Part shown: positions 34,498 to 42,854 of the stretch, piece by piece | Layout of the letters: every line of letters begins with the position of its first letter | Position numbering within the stretch: the first letter of the stretch is position 1 | Assembly: GCF_003752405.1 (NCBI RefSeq) | Contig: NZ_RKHK01000001.1 | Location: forward strand, 1,674,001-1,738,000 | Origin: Bogoriella caseilytica | Lineage (GTDB): Bacteria; Actinomycetota; Actinomycetes; Actinomycetales; Actinomycetaceae | DNA length: 64,000 bases | Reading direction: 5' to 3' | Notes under the pieces: generated by a model | What the model saw: only the letters and a program-made list of their open reading frames with translations | What the model was told of the DNA's origin: nothing | Database searches by the model: none | Position numbers and translations under genes: made by a program

Positions 34498-35795
34498 TCT
34501 GGCCGCGGAGCGGCCCCACGGTGGGTGGGTGCTCCCTGATCCGGTGCCGGTCGGGAGGCCCGCCCCGCCTGCACGGCGGGCAACCTGAGTCTGCGCGCCT
34601 CGTGGACCGCCCGGGCGAGCGAGGCCCGCACCGGGAGGCTGGGCAACAGCATGGCCTGCACCGCGTGGTAAATGTCGGCCTTGCCGGGGCGGACCCGGGC
34701 GTCGGGGCGCAGGGCCTCGTCGAGCTCGTGATGCCACGAGCCGCGCTCGCGGTCGAGGTGGTGCTCGCCGATGTAGCTCCACAGCCGCGCACGCCACTGG
34801 GCGTAGCCGGGTTCGCCGGTGCGCTGATGGAGCACGGTCGCGGCCGCCATCGCCTCACATTGCACCCAGTGCAGGCGCTGGCGGATCACCGGCGCGCCAT
34901 CCCAGCCCACGGTGTAGATCAGGCCGTTCGTGCCGTCCGGGGCCCAGGCCTCGTCGACGGCCCTGGAGAAGAGCGATCGCGCCGCGCCCAGCAGATCGAG
35001 ACCGGCGCCCGCTCCGCTGGACTCCAGGTGCAGGAGCAGCCGGGCCCACTCGCAAGCATGGCCGGGCGTCGCACCGTAGGGCTTGAAGGGGTCCTCCTTG
35101 TGCGCGGAGTTGTGCTCAAGCAGGGGGCGCCACGCCACGTCGTAGTGCTCGGGCAGCCGCCACTCGTGCTGCTCGGCTGCTGGGAGGATCCGGCCAGCGA
35201 TCTGCGCAGCCCGCTCGGCCCACTGGGCCTCGCCGCTGGCATCGGCGGCTGCCAGCAGTGCCTCGACGCTGTGCATGGCGGCATTGGCGCCCCGGTATCC
35301 GGCCGAGGTGGTGAAACCGCGGTCCCACTCCTCGATCGGCATCTGCATCGACTTGTCCCAGAAGTAGCGATCGAAGACGGCGAGAGCCTCCGCGAGAAGC
35401 TCCGGGGCGTGCGGCCGGCCGGCGAGGGTGGCCGAGGAAGCTGCCAGGATGACGAAGGCGTGCGGGTAGGCCCACTTGGCCCCGTCCGCCGGTGTTGCCG
35501 AATCTGAATCCACCGCGGTGAACCAGCCGCCGTACTCGGCGTCGGCAAAGAGGTCTCGTATCGCTGCGATGCCGTGATCGGCCAGTTCCCCGGCGCCCGG
35601 GACATCGAGCATGGCGCCCAGAGAAAAGGAGTGGGTCATGCGGCCGGTGACGTACAGCGGCCGGGGGTGCGCCGGCATCGGCGTCCCCTGGGCGTCCATC
35701 CAGCCGAACCCCCCCGCACTCAGCCGCGACCCCGCACCGAAGGTGAGCAGGTGGCTGGCCTCGGCCAGCATCTCATCGGCGCCATGTGCCGTCAC
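34485..35795 (-). CDS. AGE-family sugar isomerase, YihS / mannose-isomerase-like
   Basis: This 436-residue alpha/alpha-barrel protein of the N-acylglucosamine 2-epimerase superfamily would interconvert an aldose and a ketose. Motifs in order match what I recall of YihS, which isomerises sulfoquinovose and mannose: GGFGWMDAQG near 25, RMTHSFSLG near 45, YRGANAAMHSVEA near 170, FKPYGATPGHACEWARLLLHL near 240, TVGWDG near 300 and GKADIYHAVQAMLLP near 385, with the conserved His residues present. A proline-rich basic tail of about 35 residues has no clear role. It starts at a GTG overlapping the stop of the SDR upstream (GTGA). Mannose isomerase is the conservative function. Confidence 0.8.
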   Translation of the reverse strand: MTAHGADEMLAEASHLLTFGAGSRLSAGGFGWMDAQGTPMPAHPRPLYVTGRMTHSFSLGAMLDVPGAGELADHGIAAIRDLFADAEYGGWFTAVDSDSATPADGAKWAYPHAFVILAASSATLAGRPHAPELLAEALAVFDRYFWDKSMQMPIEEWDRGFTTSAGYRGANAAMHSVEALLAAADASGEAQWAERAAQIAGRILPAAEQHEWRLPEHYDVAWRPLLEHNSAHKEDPFKPYGATPGHACEWARLLLHLESSGAGAGLDLLGAARSLFSRAVDEAWAPDGTNGLIYTVGWDGAPVIRQRLHWVQCEAMAAATVLHQRTGEPGYAQWRARLWSYIGEHHLDRERGSWHHELDEALRPDARVRPGKADIYHAVQAMLLPSLPVRASLARAVHEARRLRLPAVQAGRASRPAPDQGAPTHRGAAPRPDQEK

Positions 35796-36562
35796 GACAT
35801 CACCCCTCCACCATTGACGAGCAGGGTCTGGCCTGTGATGAAGCTGGCCTCGTCGCTGAGTAGGAAGCGCACGGCGGGCGCCACCTCCTCGGCCCGGCCG
35901 AACCTGCCTTGGATCATCCGGGCGGTCTTCCTGGTCTGCCACTCCTCGGAGTAGCGCTCGGTCATCGGTGTGCGCAGAGGCCCAGGTGCCACGGCGTTGC
36001 ATCGGATCTGCGGTCCGAGATCATGCGCGACCGCGCGGGTGAGGCCGAGGATCCCAGCCTTCGAGGCCGCGTAGGCGCTCAGGCCCGGGCCGCCGGAGTA
36101 GGCCAGCTGGGATGCCACCGTCACCACCGCCGGCGCTCTCGCCTGCCGGAGCCACGAGCTGACGGCCGCAATGGTGCGGTAGGTGCCGTCGAGGTTGACG
36201 TCCATGGTGCGGCGCCAGATCTCGGCCATGCGTGGTCCGTCGACCGCTTCCTCCGTCATCACGCCGGCATTGGCGACGAGCCCGTCGAGTTGCGGCCAGC
36301 GTTGCCGAGCATGGCTCACCGCATCGCGGACTGATTCCTCGGAGGTGACATCGAGCTCGAGCCGGTGCACCTCGGGCCCCTCGTCGATGCTGTCACCGGC
36401 ACCGGGAAGGTCTGCGGCGAGCACGCGTGCTCCCGCGGACGTCAAGGAGGTGACGATGGCGGCGCCCAGTCCGCCGCCGGCGCCGGTCACGAGAATCACC
36501 CGGCCATCGAGGCAAGCGAAGCGATCATCCGATGCGGCTGCGGTGACGGAAGAGCAATCCAT
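35792..36562 (-). CDS. SDR-family oxidoreductase paired with the AGE isomerase
   Basis: This 256-residue classical SDR has TGAGGGLGAAI near residue 27, VANAGV near 95, a catalytic Ser in VASQLAY near 150 and YAASK near 163. The C-terminal FITGQTLLVNGGG is usual for the family. It is the first gene of a two-gene operon with the AGE isomerase and diverges from the IclR gene over 51 bp. A -10 TAGCAT lies 6 nt before the ATG and no good ribosome binding site is seen, so its message is probably leaderless. Sugar or sugar-acid dehydrogenase is a likely role, but unproven. Confidence 0.85.
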   Translation of the reverse strand: MDCSSVTAAASDDRFACLDGRVILVTGAGGGLGAAIVTSLTSAGARVLAADLPGAGDSIDEGPEVHRLELDVTSEESVRDAVSHARQRWPQLDGLVANAGVMTEEAVDGPRMAEIWRRTMDVNLDGTYRTIAAVSSWLRQARAPAVVTVASQLAYSGGPGLSAYAASKAGILGLTRAVAHDLGPQIRCNAVAPGPLRTPMTERYSEEWQTRKTARMIQGRFGRAEEVAPAVRFLLSDEASFITGQTLLVNGGGVMS

Positions 36563-36568
36563 CGTTTC

Positions 36569-36578
36569 ATGCTACGGT
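36569..36578. promoter_or_regulatory. overlapping divergent -10 boxes of the SDR and IclR genes
   Basis: On the minus strand TAGCAT (36569-36574) lies 6 nt before the SDR start. On the plus strand TACGGT (36573-36578) lies 36 nt before the IclR start. The two boxes share two bases, so simultaneous initiation in both directions is unlikely. An IclR binding site would be expected within this 51-bp gap, but I could not define a clear palindrome. Confidence 0.4.
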
Positions 36579-36613
36579 ACAAACTCCCACGAAGCGAGAG
36601 AGGCTCCCATAAC

Positions 36614-37369
36614 GTGGAAGTTGAGCGGAACATGCTGACCAAAGGTCTCGATGTGCTCCAGCACTTCGCTGCCCGCCCCCATGGCGATACCGCCAGCGGT
36701 GTGGCGCGCGAGCTCGGGCTTCCCCTGAGTACGGCGCACCGGCTGGTGTCCACTCTTGCCAAGCGCGGGTGGCTGACGCGTACCGACATGACCTATCGCA
36801 TGGGCCTGCAAGCGCTCGGAGCGGCGGGCGCGGTCTTCGAGGGTCGTCGTCTGACCGATCTGCACGGCGCGATCGCCGATCTCTCCGCCCGGCTGCGCGA
36901 GACGGTCATCCTGGGAACGCTGACCGGCGAGGAGTTCGTCTACGTGGATGTGGTCCACGGCCCCGGCCTGCTCGGGGTGAAGGGCAGTGTGAGTCAGCGC
37001 GGACCGCTGCACTGCACGGCAGTGGGCAAGGGGGTGCTCACGGCCCTGCCGCGCGAGCGACGCGAAGAACTGATGGGCCGCCTGGAGATGCCCCGCTTCA
37101 CCAAGCGCACCATCACCGACGTCGAGTCCCTCCGGCGCGAGATCGATCGGGGCGTTGAGCGCGGCTACACGCTCGCCGATGAGGAGTACGAGGTGGGGGT
37201 CGTCTCCATCGGCACCCCGCTGAGGCTGATCAACGACCCCGATGGTGCCTACGCCATGTGCGTCTCCGTTCCCGCGCAGCGGGCCAATCCGGAACGCCGT
37301 GCCGAGTTCAAGGCCGCGCTCGAGGACACGGTGGCGACCATGCAGACCGCCGGAGTCGTTGCGCGATGA
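36614..37369 (+). CDS. IclR-family transcriptional regulator
   Basis: This 251-residue regulator has an N-terminal winged helix (about 8-65, with ARELGLPLSTAHRLVSTLAKRGWL) and the C-terminal IclR effector domain. HCTAVGKGVLTAL near 140 is characteristic, as are EEYEVGVVSIGTPL near 205 and the late Cys in AMCVSVPA. The GTG at 36614 was chosen because VERNMLTKGLDVLQ aligns with the usual IclR start and GAGAGAGG lies upstream; the ATG at 36632 is possible. It overlaps the CoA-transferase gene by 4 nt and leads the organic-acid operon, so it probably senses the acid or its CoA derivative. Confidence 0.9.
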   Translation: MEVERNMLTKGLDVLQHFAARPHGDTASGVARELGLPLSTAHRLVSTLAKRGWLTRTDMTYRMGLQALGAAGAVFEGRRLTDLHGAIADLSARLRETVILGTLTGEEFVYVDVVHGPGLLGVKGSVSQRGPLHCTAVGKGVLTALPRERREELMGRLEMPRFTKRTITDVESLRREIDRGVERGYTLADEEYEVGVVSIGTPLRLINDPDGAYAMCVSVPAQRANPERRAEFKAALEDTVATMQTAGVVAR

Positions 37370-38997
37370 GCACGCGCACGCACGCCGAGCTGTCGCCTGT
37401 CTCTCTTCCGGCCGGCGCCCATGCAGACGAAGCCCGCCCGCCTGGCCGCTGGGGCCCCAAGCCGGTCGTGAGTCCGGCGGAGGTCGCCGCTCAGCTCCCG
37501 GACGACGCCACCGTGCTCGTCGGCGGCTCCGGGGGAGGTCTGCAGGAGCCAGGGGCACTGCTGGAAGCAGTATCCGAACGTTTCCGCGCCGAGAACGCGC
37601 CGCGTCGCCTCACCCTCTGGCACTGTTCCGGGGTGGGGGACCGGGAAGAGACCGGAATGAACCTGCTGGCCCACGAAGGTCTCGTCAAGCGGGTCGTCGG
37701 TGGTCACTGGGGCATGGGGCCGAAGATGGCCGCCCTGGCCGAGCAGGAACGTATCGAGGCCTACAACCTGCCGCAGGGAGTCATCTCCCAGCTGCTGCGC
37801 GAGGTCGGCGGACGTCGCCCCGGATTGGTGACCACCACGGGCCTGGGCACCTTCGTCGACCCGCGTCTCGAGGGCGGCCGCCTGAACGCCGTCACCACCG
37901 AGGACCTCGTCGAGGTGGTCGAGCTCGGGGGGAGTGAACACCTCTTCTACCGGGCGCCGCGCTTCGATGTCGCTCTGCTGCGCGCCACCGCTGCGGACGA
38001 GTACGGCAACCTCAGCTTCCACGAGGAGGCCGCCCTGCTCGAGGCCTTCTCGGTCGCGCAGGCGGTGCAGGCCTGCGGGGGAAAGGTCCATGTGCAGGTG
38101 AAGTACCTCGTGGAGGCGCACTCCTTGCACCCGCACCGCGTCAAGGTCCCCGGCAGCCTGGTGGACACCATCTCCGTGGTGCCCGAGCAGCCGCAGACCG
38201 CGCGACAGTACTTCCAGCCAGGCTTCACCGGCCAGAGCCGGGTGCCCATCACCAGCTTGCCCGTCCTGCCCTCCGGTCCCCGGCGCATCGTCGCCGAGCG
38301 CGCTGTCGAGGAGATCGCTCCCGGTTCGGTGGTCAACCTCGGGGTGGGTATGCCGGACGGCATCGCCCAGGTCGCTGCTGAGCGCGGCATGCTCCGTGAT
38401 CTGGCCTTCGCCGTCGAACAGGGGCACATCGGTGGGTCACCGGCCGGTGGTGTCGAGTTCGGCGCGGTCTACAACGCCACGTCTTCCATCGACGCCGGCT
38501 ACCAGTTCGACTACTTCGACGGAGGCGGACTGGACATCGCCTTCCTCGGCATGGCCGAGGTCGACCGGTTCGGCAACGTCAATGCCAGCCGCCCCCGCGG
38601 CACGATCTCCGGGGCAGGCGGTTTCATCAACATCAGCCAGGGCACGCGACGGGTGGTCTTCTGTGGTGCCTTCACCGCCGTGGGCGCGAGCTTCGACGTC
38701 GGTGACGGCGTGCTGGCCGTGCGCTCCGAAGGGCGGATCCGCAAGTTCGTACGGGACGTCATTCAGATCACCTTCAGTGCCGAACGTGCCCGCCAGCTGG
38801 GTCAGGAGGTTCTCTACATCACCGAACGAGCCGTCTTCCGCCTCGGCGAGGACGGACTGGAACTCATCGAGGTCGCTCCCGGCATCGATGTCCACGCTGA
38901 GGTCCTCGACCTCATGGACTTCACTCCGCAGGTCGCCGATCCGGCACTGATGGACCCGCGGTTCTTCCACACCCACCACCGTCACCAGCACGAGTGA
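37366..38997 (+). CDS. fused-subunit acyl-CoA:carboxylate CoA-transferase (family I)
   Basis: This 543-residue enzyme joins the alpha (about 40-265) and beta (about 300-530) halves of family I CoA-transferases, like YdiF and propionate CoA-transferase. The catalytic Glu351 lies in AVEQGHIGG, followed by the family's PAGGVEFG. VLVGGSGGGLQEP near 55 is the alpha glycine-rich loop. It would activate an imported carboxylic acid at the expense of acetyl-CoA or another CoA ester. The start is an ATGA overlap with IclR. The TRAP transporter follows after 25 nt. The acid is not identifiable from the sequence. Confidence 0.88.
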   Translation: MSTRTHAELSPVSLPAGAHADEARPPGRWGPKPVVSPAEVAAQLPDDATVLVGGSGGGLQEPGALLEAVSERFRAENAPRRLTLWHCSGVGDREETGMNLLAHEGLVKRVVGGHWGMGPKMAALAEQERIEAYNLPQGVISQLLREVGGRRPGLVTTTGLGTFVDPRLEGGRLNAVTTEDLVEVVELGGSEHLFYRAPRFDVALLRATAADEYGNLSFHEEAALLEAFSVAQAVQACGGKVHVQVKYLVEAHSLHPHRVKVPGSLVDTISVVPEQPQTARQYFQPGFTGQSRVPITSLPVLPSGPRRIVAERAVEEIAPGSVVNLGVGMPDGIAQVAAERGMLRDLAFAVEQGHIGGSPAGGVEFGAVYNATSSIDAGYQFDYFDGGGLDIAFLGMAEVDRFGNVNASRPRGTISGAGGFINISQGTRRVVFCGAFTAVGASFDVGDGVLAVRSEGRIRKFVRDVIQITFSAERARQLGQEVLYITERAVFRLGEDGLELIEVAPGIDVHAEVLDLMDFTPQVADPALMDPRFFHTHHRHQHE

Positions 38998-39022
38998 CCA
39001 ACGGCTAGAAAGGCCTAGTCAG

Positions 39023-40087
39023 ATGACCATGACAAAGAAGTCTTCCGGAATCGCCCTGGCTGCCAGCGCCACCGCTGCAGCCCTCGTGCTCGCCGCATGC
39101 GGCGACAGCAATGGCACCGACAACGGCAACGGCACCGGCAACGGCGGCGACGCCGGAGGCGGCGGCGTCGAACACACGCTCATCGCCGGACACCAGCTCG
39201 CCGTGGACACCCCCTTCGACGCCGGCATGAACCGCTTTGCCGAACTGGTCGAGGAGAAGACCGAGGGCCGGGTGGTCGTGGAGGTCCATCCGAACGCCGC
39301 CCTCGGCAACGAGCCGGAGATGTTCCAGGGACTGCAGAGCGGTTCGATCGACGTCGGGATCTTCGCGCCCGGCTCCATCGGGGAGTTCGCCCCGGAGATG
39401 AGTCTGCTGTCCGTGCCCTTCCTGATCATTGACCGCGACCAGCGCGACACCGTCATCGCGGGCGAGATCGGCCAGGAGCTGGCCGACGCCCTCTTGGAAT
39501 CCACCGGCACCCTCCCCCTGACCTACTTCGGGGGCAGCTACCGCCAGATGTTCTTCACCGACCCGGCCGATTCGTGGGACGACGTCCAAGGGCGTCTCTT
39601 CCGGGTGCAGCCCTCCGACATCCTGGTGGATTCCTACGCCGCCGTCGGTCTGGACCCCACCGCCGTGGCGTACACCGAGCTGTACAACGCACTGCAACAG
39701 GGAGTCGTCGACGGCGCCGAGAACGAGTCGGTCTTCATCGACAGCCAGAACTTCTTCGAGCCGGCGCCCAACCTGTTGCAGACCAACCACGAGGTCACCA
39801 TCCGGCCGCTACTCATCTCCGAGGCCAGCCTCGACTCCCTGGGTGAGGAGCTCGCCGGACTCGTGCGTGAGGCAGCCGAGGAGACTGGGGAGTACCAGCG
39901 CGCTCTGGAGGCTGACGAGGACGACGCCATGTTCATCGAACTCGGCGAACGCGACGGCGTCACCATCACCGAGATCGACACGGCTCCGCTCATCGAGCAG
40001 ATCCAGCCCGTCTGGTTCGACTACGCCGAGCAGTGGGAGGTCGAGCACCTCTTGGAGCAGATCATCGAGCTGCGGCCCGAGAGCTGA
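39023..40087 (+). CDS. dctP: TRAP transporter solute-binding lipoprotein, DctP family
   Basis: This 354-residue lipoprotein has the signal KKSSGIALAASATAAALVLAAC, lipidated at Cys27, a Gly/Asn-rich linker (about 30-50), and a DctP fold. The motif GGSYRQMFFTDPADSWDDVQGRLFRV near 170-195 contains the Arg (GRLFRVQ) that binds the carboxylate of the ligand in most DctP proteins. PTAVAYTELYNALQQGVVDGAENE is the other family signature. The ligand is therefore most likely an organic acid. Most TRAP binding proteins are soluble; lipid anchoring is normal in Gram-positives. GAAAGG stands before the ATG. Confidence 0.93.
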   Translation: MTMTKKSSGIALAASATAAALVLAACGDSNGTDNGNGTGNGGDAGGGGVEHTLIAGHQLAVDTPFDAGMNRFAELVEEKTEGRVVVEVHPNAALGNEPEMFQGLQSGSIDVGIFAPGSIGEFAPEMSLLSVPFLIIDRDQRDTVIAGEIGQELADALLESTGTLPLTYFGGSYRQMFFTDPADSWDDVQGRLFRVQPSDILVDSYAAVGLDPTAVAYTELYNALQQGVVDGAENESVFIDSQNFFEPAPNLLQTNHEVTIRPLLISEASLDSLGEELAGLVREAAEETGEYQRALEADEDDAMFIELGERDGVTITEIDTAPLIEQIQPVWFDYAEQWEVEHLLEQIIELRPES

Positions 40088-40090
40088 GAG

Positions 40091-40669
40091 ATGAAGCGCC
40101 TCGTCGACCACCTCTACCGGGTGGTGGTCATCCTGTGCGCCGTGGCTCTGGCGGCCACCGTGGCCATGGTGGCCTTCCAGATCCTCGGCCGCTATCTGCC
40201 CTTTGTTCAGCGCGCGCTGTGGACCGAGGAACTGTCCCGCATGGGCCTGGTGTGGCTGGTCTTCCTCGGCGCAGCCGCCGGGGTGCGGACCTCGGACCAC
40301 TTCCTCATCGATCTCATTCCCCGGCGGCTGGGTCCGCAGCTCAAGCGGGTGCTGGCCACGCTGGGACTGGCGCTGGTGGCGGCAGTCGCCGTGGCGCTGC
40401 TCGTGGGCTCGATCCCCTTCGTCCAGACCGGCACCGGCCGCACCTCGACCACGTCGGGCATGTCGTTGGTGTACACCTACCTGGCTCCCGCCGTCTCGGC
40501 CGTCCTGATGCTCGTCTTCACCATCCAGGTGTGGTGGGAAGCCATGCAGGATCCCGAGAACAAGGGCTTGCAGCTTCGGGGCACGGAGATGGCTGAGCAG
40601 GTCGAGCTCGATGACCTGGGTCTCGGCGATGTGCCCCCTGCGGGGGGTGAGGGTCCATGGGTGCGCTGA
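40091..40669 (+). CDS. dctQ: TRAP transporter small permease, DctQ family
   Basis: This 192-residue protein has four membrane helices, beginning VVILCAVALAATVAMVAFQILGRY, and WTEELSRMGLVWLVFLGAA, the DctQ signature. It starts 3 nt after dctP and overlaps dctM by 13 bp. A charged tail of about 30 residues follows the last helix. It forms the transporter together with DctM. Confidence 0.92.
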   Translation: MKRLVDHLYRVVVILCAVALAATVAMVAFQILGRYLPFVQRALWTEELSRMGLVWLVFLGAAAGVRTSDHFLIDLIPRRLGPQLKRVLATLGLALVAAVAVALLVGSIPFVQTGTGRTSTTSGMSLVYTYLAPAVSAVLMLVFTIQVWWEAMQDPENKGLQLRGTEMAEQVELDDLGLGDVPPAGGEGPWVR

Positions 40670-41940
40670 CCGTCCTCATCGCGATCGTCCTGATCTTCCT
40701 ACTGGCGAGTTCGCTCCGGGTCCCGGTGGCCTTCGGGTTGATCCTGGCGTGCCTGCCCTTCGTCTTCCTCCATCAGCGGTTGAGCCTGGAGGTCTTCGTC
40801 CAACGAATGTATGCGGGTCTGGACTCCTTCGTTCTGCTGGCCGTGCCCTTCTTCATCCTGGCGGCCACCATCATGATCGCCTCCGGGGTGACCGATCGGC
40901 TGATCGACTTGGCGCGCATGCTCGTCGGCTGGATCCGCGGCGGACTCGGCATCGTCAATGTCGGAACCTCCATTGGGTTCTCCGGAATGTCGGGTTCCTC
41001 CACCGCCGACGTGGCCGGCACGGGCTCGGTGCTGATCCCGCAGATGGTCAAGCGGGGGTACCCGGCCGGCTTCGCCGTCGGCATCACCGCCGCCTCGGCG
41101 GTGATCAGCACCGTGATCCCGCCGAGCATCCAGCTGATCGTGTGGGGCTCGCTCACCAACACCTCGATCGGTGCCCTCTTCCTGGGCGGCATCGTGCCGG
41201 GGCTGATGATCGGCGTCGGTCTGATGGTCGCTGCCTACGTGGTGGCGAGGCGGAACGGGTACCCGCGGGAGAAGTCCTTCAACCTGCGCGCCGCCGCCGT
41301 CGCCTTCGTGCGAGCGCTTCCGCCGCTGGGCATCGTGGTGATCGTCCTGGGTGGCTTCCGGCTGGGATGGGTCACCGCCACCGAGGCTGCGCTGCTCGCC
41401 GTGGCCTACGCCCTGTTCCTGGCGCTGGTGGTCTACCGCACCGTCTCGCTCCGGCAGCTGGGTGGGGTGTTCGTCTCCGCCTCGAAGATGACGTCACTGG
41501 CGCTCTTCGCGCTCGCTGCCGCGTCAGTCCTCGCCTACGTGCTCACGCTCTACCAGGTGCCGCAGCTCTTCCGCGGCATGGTCGACGTGGTCCCGGGATG
41601 GGCCCTGCTCGGGGTGATCGTGCTGATCCTCTTCGTGATCGGGCTCTTCATGGATGCCCTGCCGGCCATGGCGATCATGATCCCGGTGCTCGGCCCGGCT
41701 GTGGTGGCTGCGGGGATCGATCCTGTGCACTACGGGATCATCGCTGTGATGACCCTGGCCCTGGGCTTGATCACCCCGCCGGTCGGCCTGTGTCTCCTGG
41801 TGGCCTCCTCCATCGGGAAGATCTCTGTGGTCCAAGCCATCAGACCACTCATGCCGTTCTTCCTCGTGCTGCTGATCGTGATCGCGCTCTGTGCGGCCTT
41901 CCCGCAGATCGTGCTCTTCCTCCCCGAATTGCTGGGCTGA
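40657..41940 (+). CDS. dctM: TRAP transporter large permease, DctM family
   Basis: This 427-residue protein has about 12 membrane helices. Family motifs include AVPFFILAATIM near 65, GFSGMSGSSTADVAGTGSVLIPQM near 110, TAASAVISTVIPPSIQLIVWG near 150, and LITPPVGLCLLVAS near 370. It is the ion-coupled transport subunit, driven by sodium in characterised cases. The ATG at 40657 lies inside the end of dctQ, with GGTGAGGG upstream. The enoyl-CoA hydratase gene follows at once. Confidence 0.94.
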   Translation: MGALTVLIAIVLIFLLASSLRVPVAFGLILACLPFVFLHQRLSLEVFVQRMYAGLDSFVLLAVPFFILAATIMIASGVTDRLIDLARMLVGWIRGGLGIVNVGTSIGFSGMSGSSTADVAGTGSVLIPQMVKRGYPAGFAVGITAASAVISTVIPPSIQLIVWGSLTNTSIGALFLGGIVPGLMIGVGLMVAAYVVARRNGYPREKSFNLRAAAVAFVRALPPLGIVVIVLGGFRLGWVTATEAALLAVAYALFLALVVYRTVSLRQLGGVFVSASKMTSLALFALAAASVLAYVLTLYQVPQLFRGMVDVVPGWALLGVIVLILFVIGLFMDALPAMAIMIPVLGPAVVAAGIDPVHYGIIAVMTLALGLITPPVGLCLLVASSIGKISVVQAIRPLMPFFLVLLIVIALCAAFPQIVLFLPELLG

Positions 41941-41941
41941 C

Positions 41942-42733
41942 ATGACTGAGGAACCTCTCCCCTCCGATGCCGATGCGGCCGACGGCGCCTCCGAGCTGCT
42001 CCTGACCACAATCGACGGACCGGTGGGCTGGCTGACCCTGCAGCGCGAGGGCAAGCTCAATGCGCTCAGTCGAGAACTGCTGCTCGCGCTCGAGGCCGCT
42101 CTCACCGACCTCGAGTCCGATCCTGCTGTTCGCGTGGTGGTCCTCACCGGCGCCGGCACACGTGCCTTCAGTGCGGGTGCCGACCTCAAGGAGGTCAAGG
42201 GCACCGAGCCTGCTGCCTTCCTTGCGGCGAACCTGATCGGGCATCGTGTCTTCGACCGTGTCCGGCACAGCCCTCTCCCGGTGATCGCGGCGATCAACGG
42301 CCTTGCTGCCGGTGGAGGACTCGAACTGGCTCTCGCCTGTGATCTCCGGTTGGCCGTCACCGACGCGCGGCTCGGGTTGCCGGAGGTCACTGTTGGGGTG
42401 GTGCCTGGCTGGGGCGGAACCTGGCGTTTGGCCGAGGCGGTGGGGGCAGCGCGTGCCCGCGAGCTGATCCTCACCGGTGAGCTGATCGAGGCCGACGCGG
42501 CGGCGCGCCTCGGTCTCGTGAGCGATGTGCTTCCCGACGGGGAGGCGCTGCGCCGGCGTGCCCAGGGGCTCGGTGAGCGGATGGCCGGGCACAGTGCCGA
42601 GGCGCTCGCCCGCGCCAAGGTGCTACTCGGGGCCGGGGAGAACCCGGCCGCACTGCACGCCACCGCCGAGTCCGGCTCGGTGGCCGCCTTGCTCGGCACC
42701 ACCTCCTTTGCCCACGCCACACGCCGTTTCTGA
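41942..42733 (+). CDS. enoyl-CoA hydratase/isomerase family protein
   Basis: This 263-residue crotonase-fold protein has AFSAGADLKEV near 70 (oxyanion hole), AINGLAAGGGLELALACDLRLA near 110, with the first catalytic Glu in GGGLE, and LGLPEVTVGVVPGWGGT with the second Glu. Both catalytic glutamates are kept, so it is a likely hydratase. It starts 1 nt after dctM with no clear ribosome binding site, which suggests translational coupling. It probably hydrates the unsaturated CoA ester made by the acyl-CoA dehydrogenase downstream. Confidence 0.9.
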   Translation: MTEEPLPSDADAADGASELLLTTIDGPVGWLTLQREGKLNALSRELLLALEAALTDLESDPAVRVVVLTGAGTRAFSAGADLKEVKGTEPAAFLAANLIGHRVFDRVRHSPLPVIAAINGLAAGGGLELALACDLRLAVTDARLGLPEVTVGVVPGWGGTWRLAEAVGAARARELILTGELIEADAAARLGLVSDVLPDGEALRRRAQGLGERMAGHSAEALARAKVLLGAGENPAALHATAESGSVAALLGTTSFAHATRRF

Positions 42734-42810
42734 CCATCGATCCCGAACTTCCGCACCCCACCTCTGCGTCCGGACTGTGTTCCCGGCAGGCTGTGTGTCA
42801 TCCTGTCGGT

Positions 42811-42818
42811 AAGCGCTT
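42811..42818. promoter_or_regulatory. possible LacI-type operator (AAGCGCTT palindrome)
   Basis: The perfect palindrome AAGCGCTT, in the context GTAAGCGCTTTC, lies 37 nt before the acyl-CoA dehydrogenase start. It resembles the CG-centred operators of LacI-family regulators. No LacI gene is in the window, so a remote or global regulator would have to be involved. Confidence 0.25.
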
Positions 42819-42854
42819 TCTGGAACCAGACCTGATCCCAAGGAGAACCGAAGG

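Noticed and set aside
39097-39175. Short GGCAACGGCACC-type DNA repeats, considered as a repeat array
   Set aside because: They encode the Gly/Asn linker of the DctP lipoprotein, are few and irregular, and have no spacer structure.
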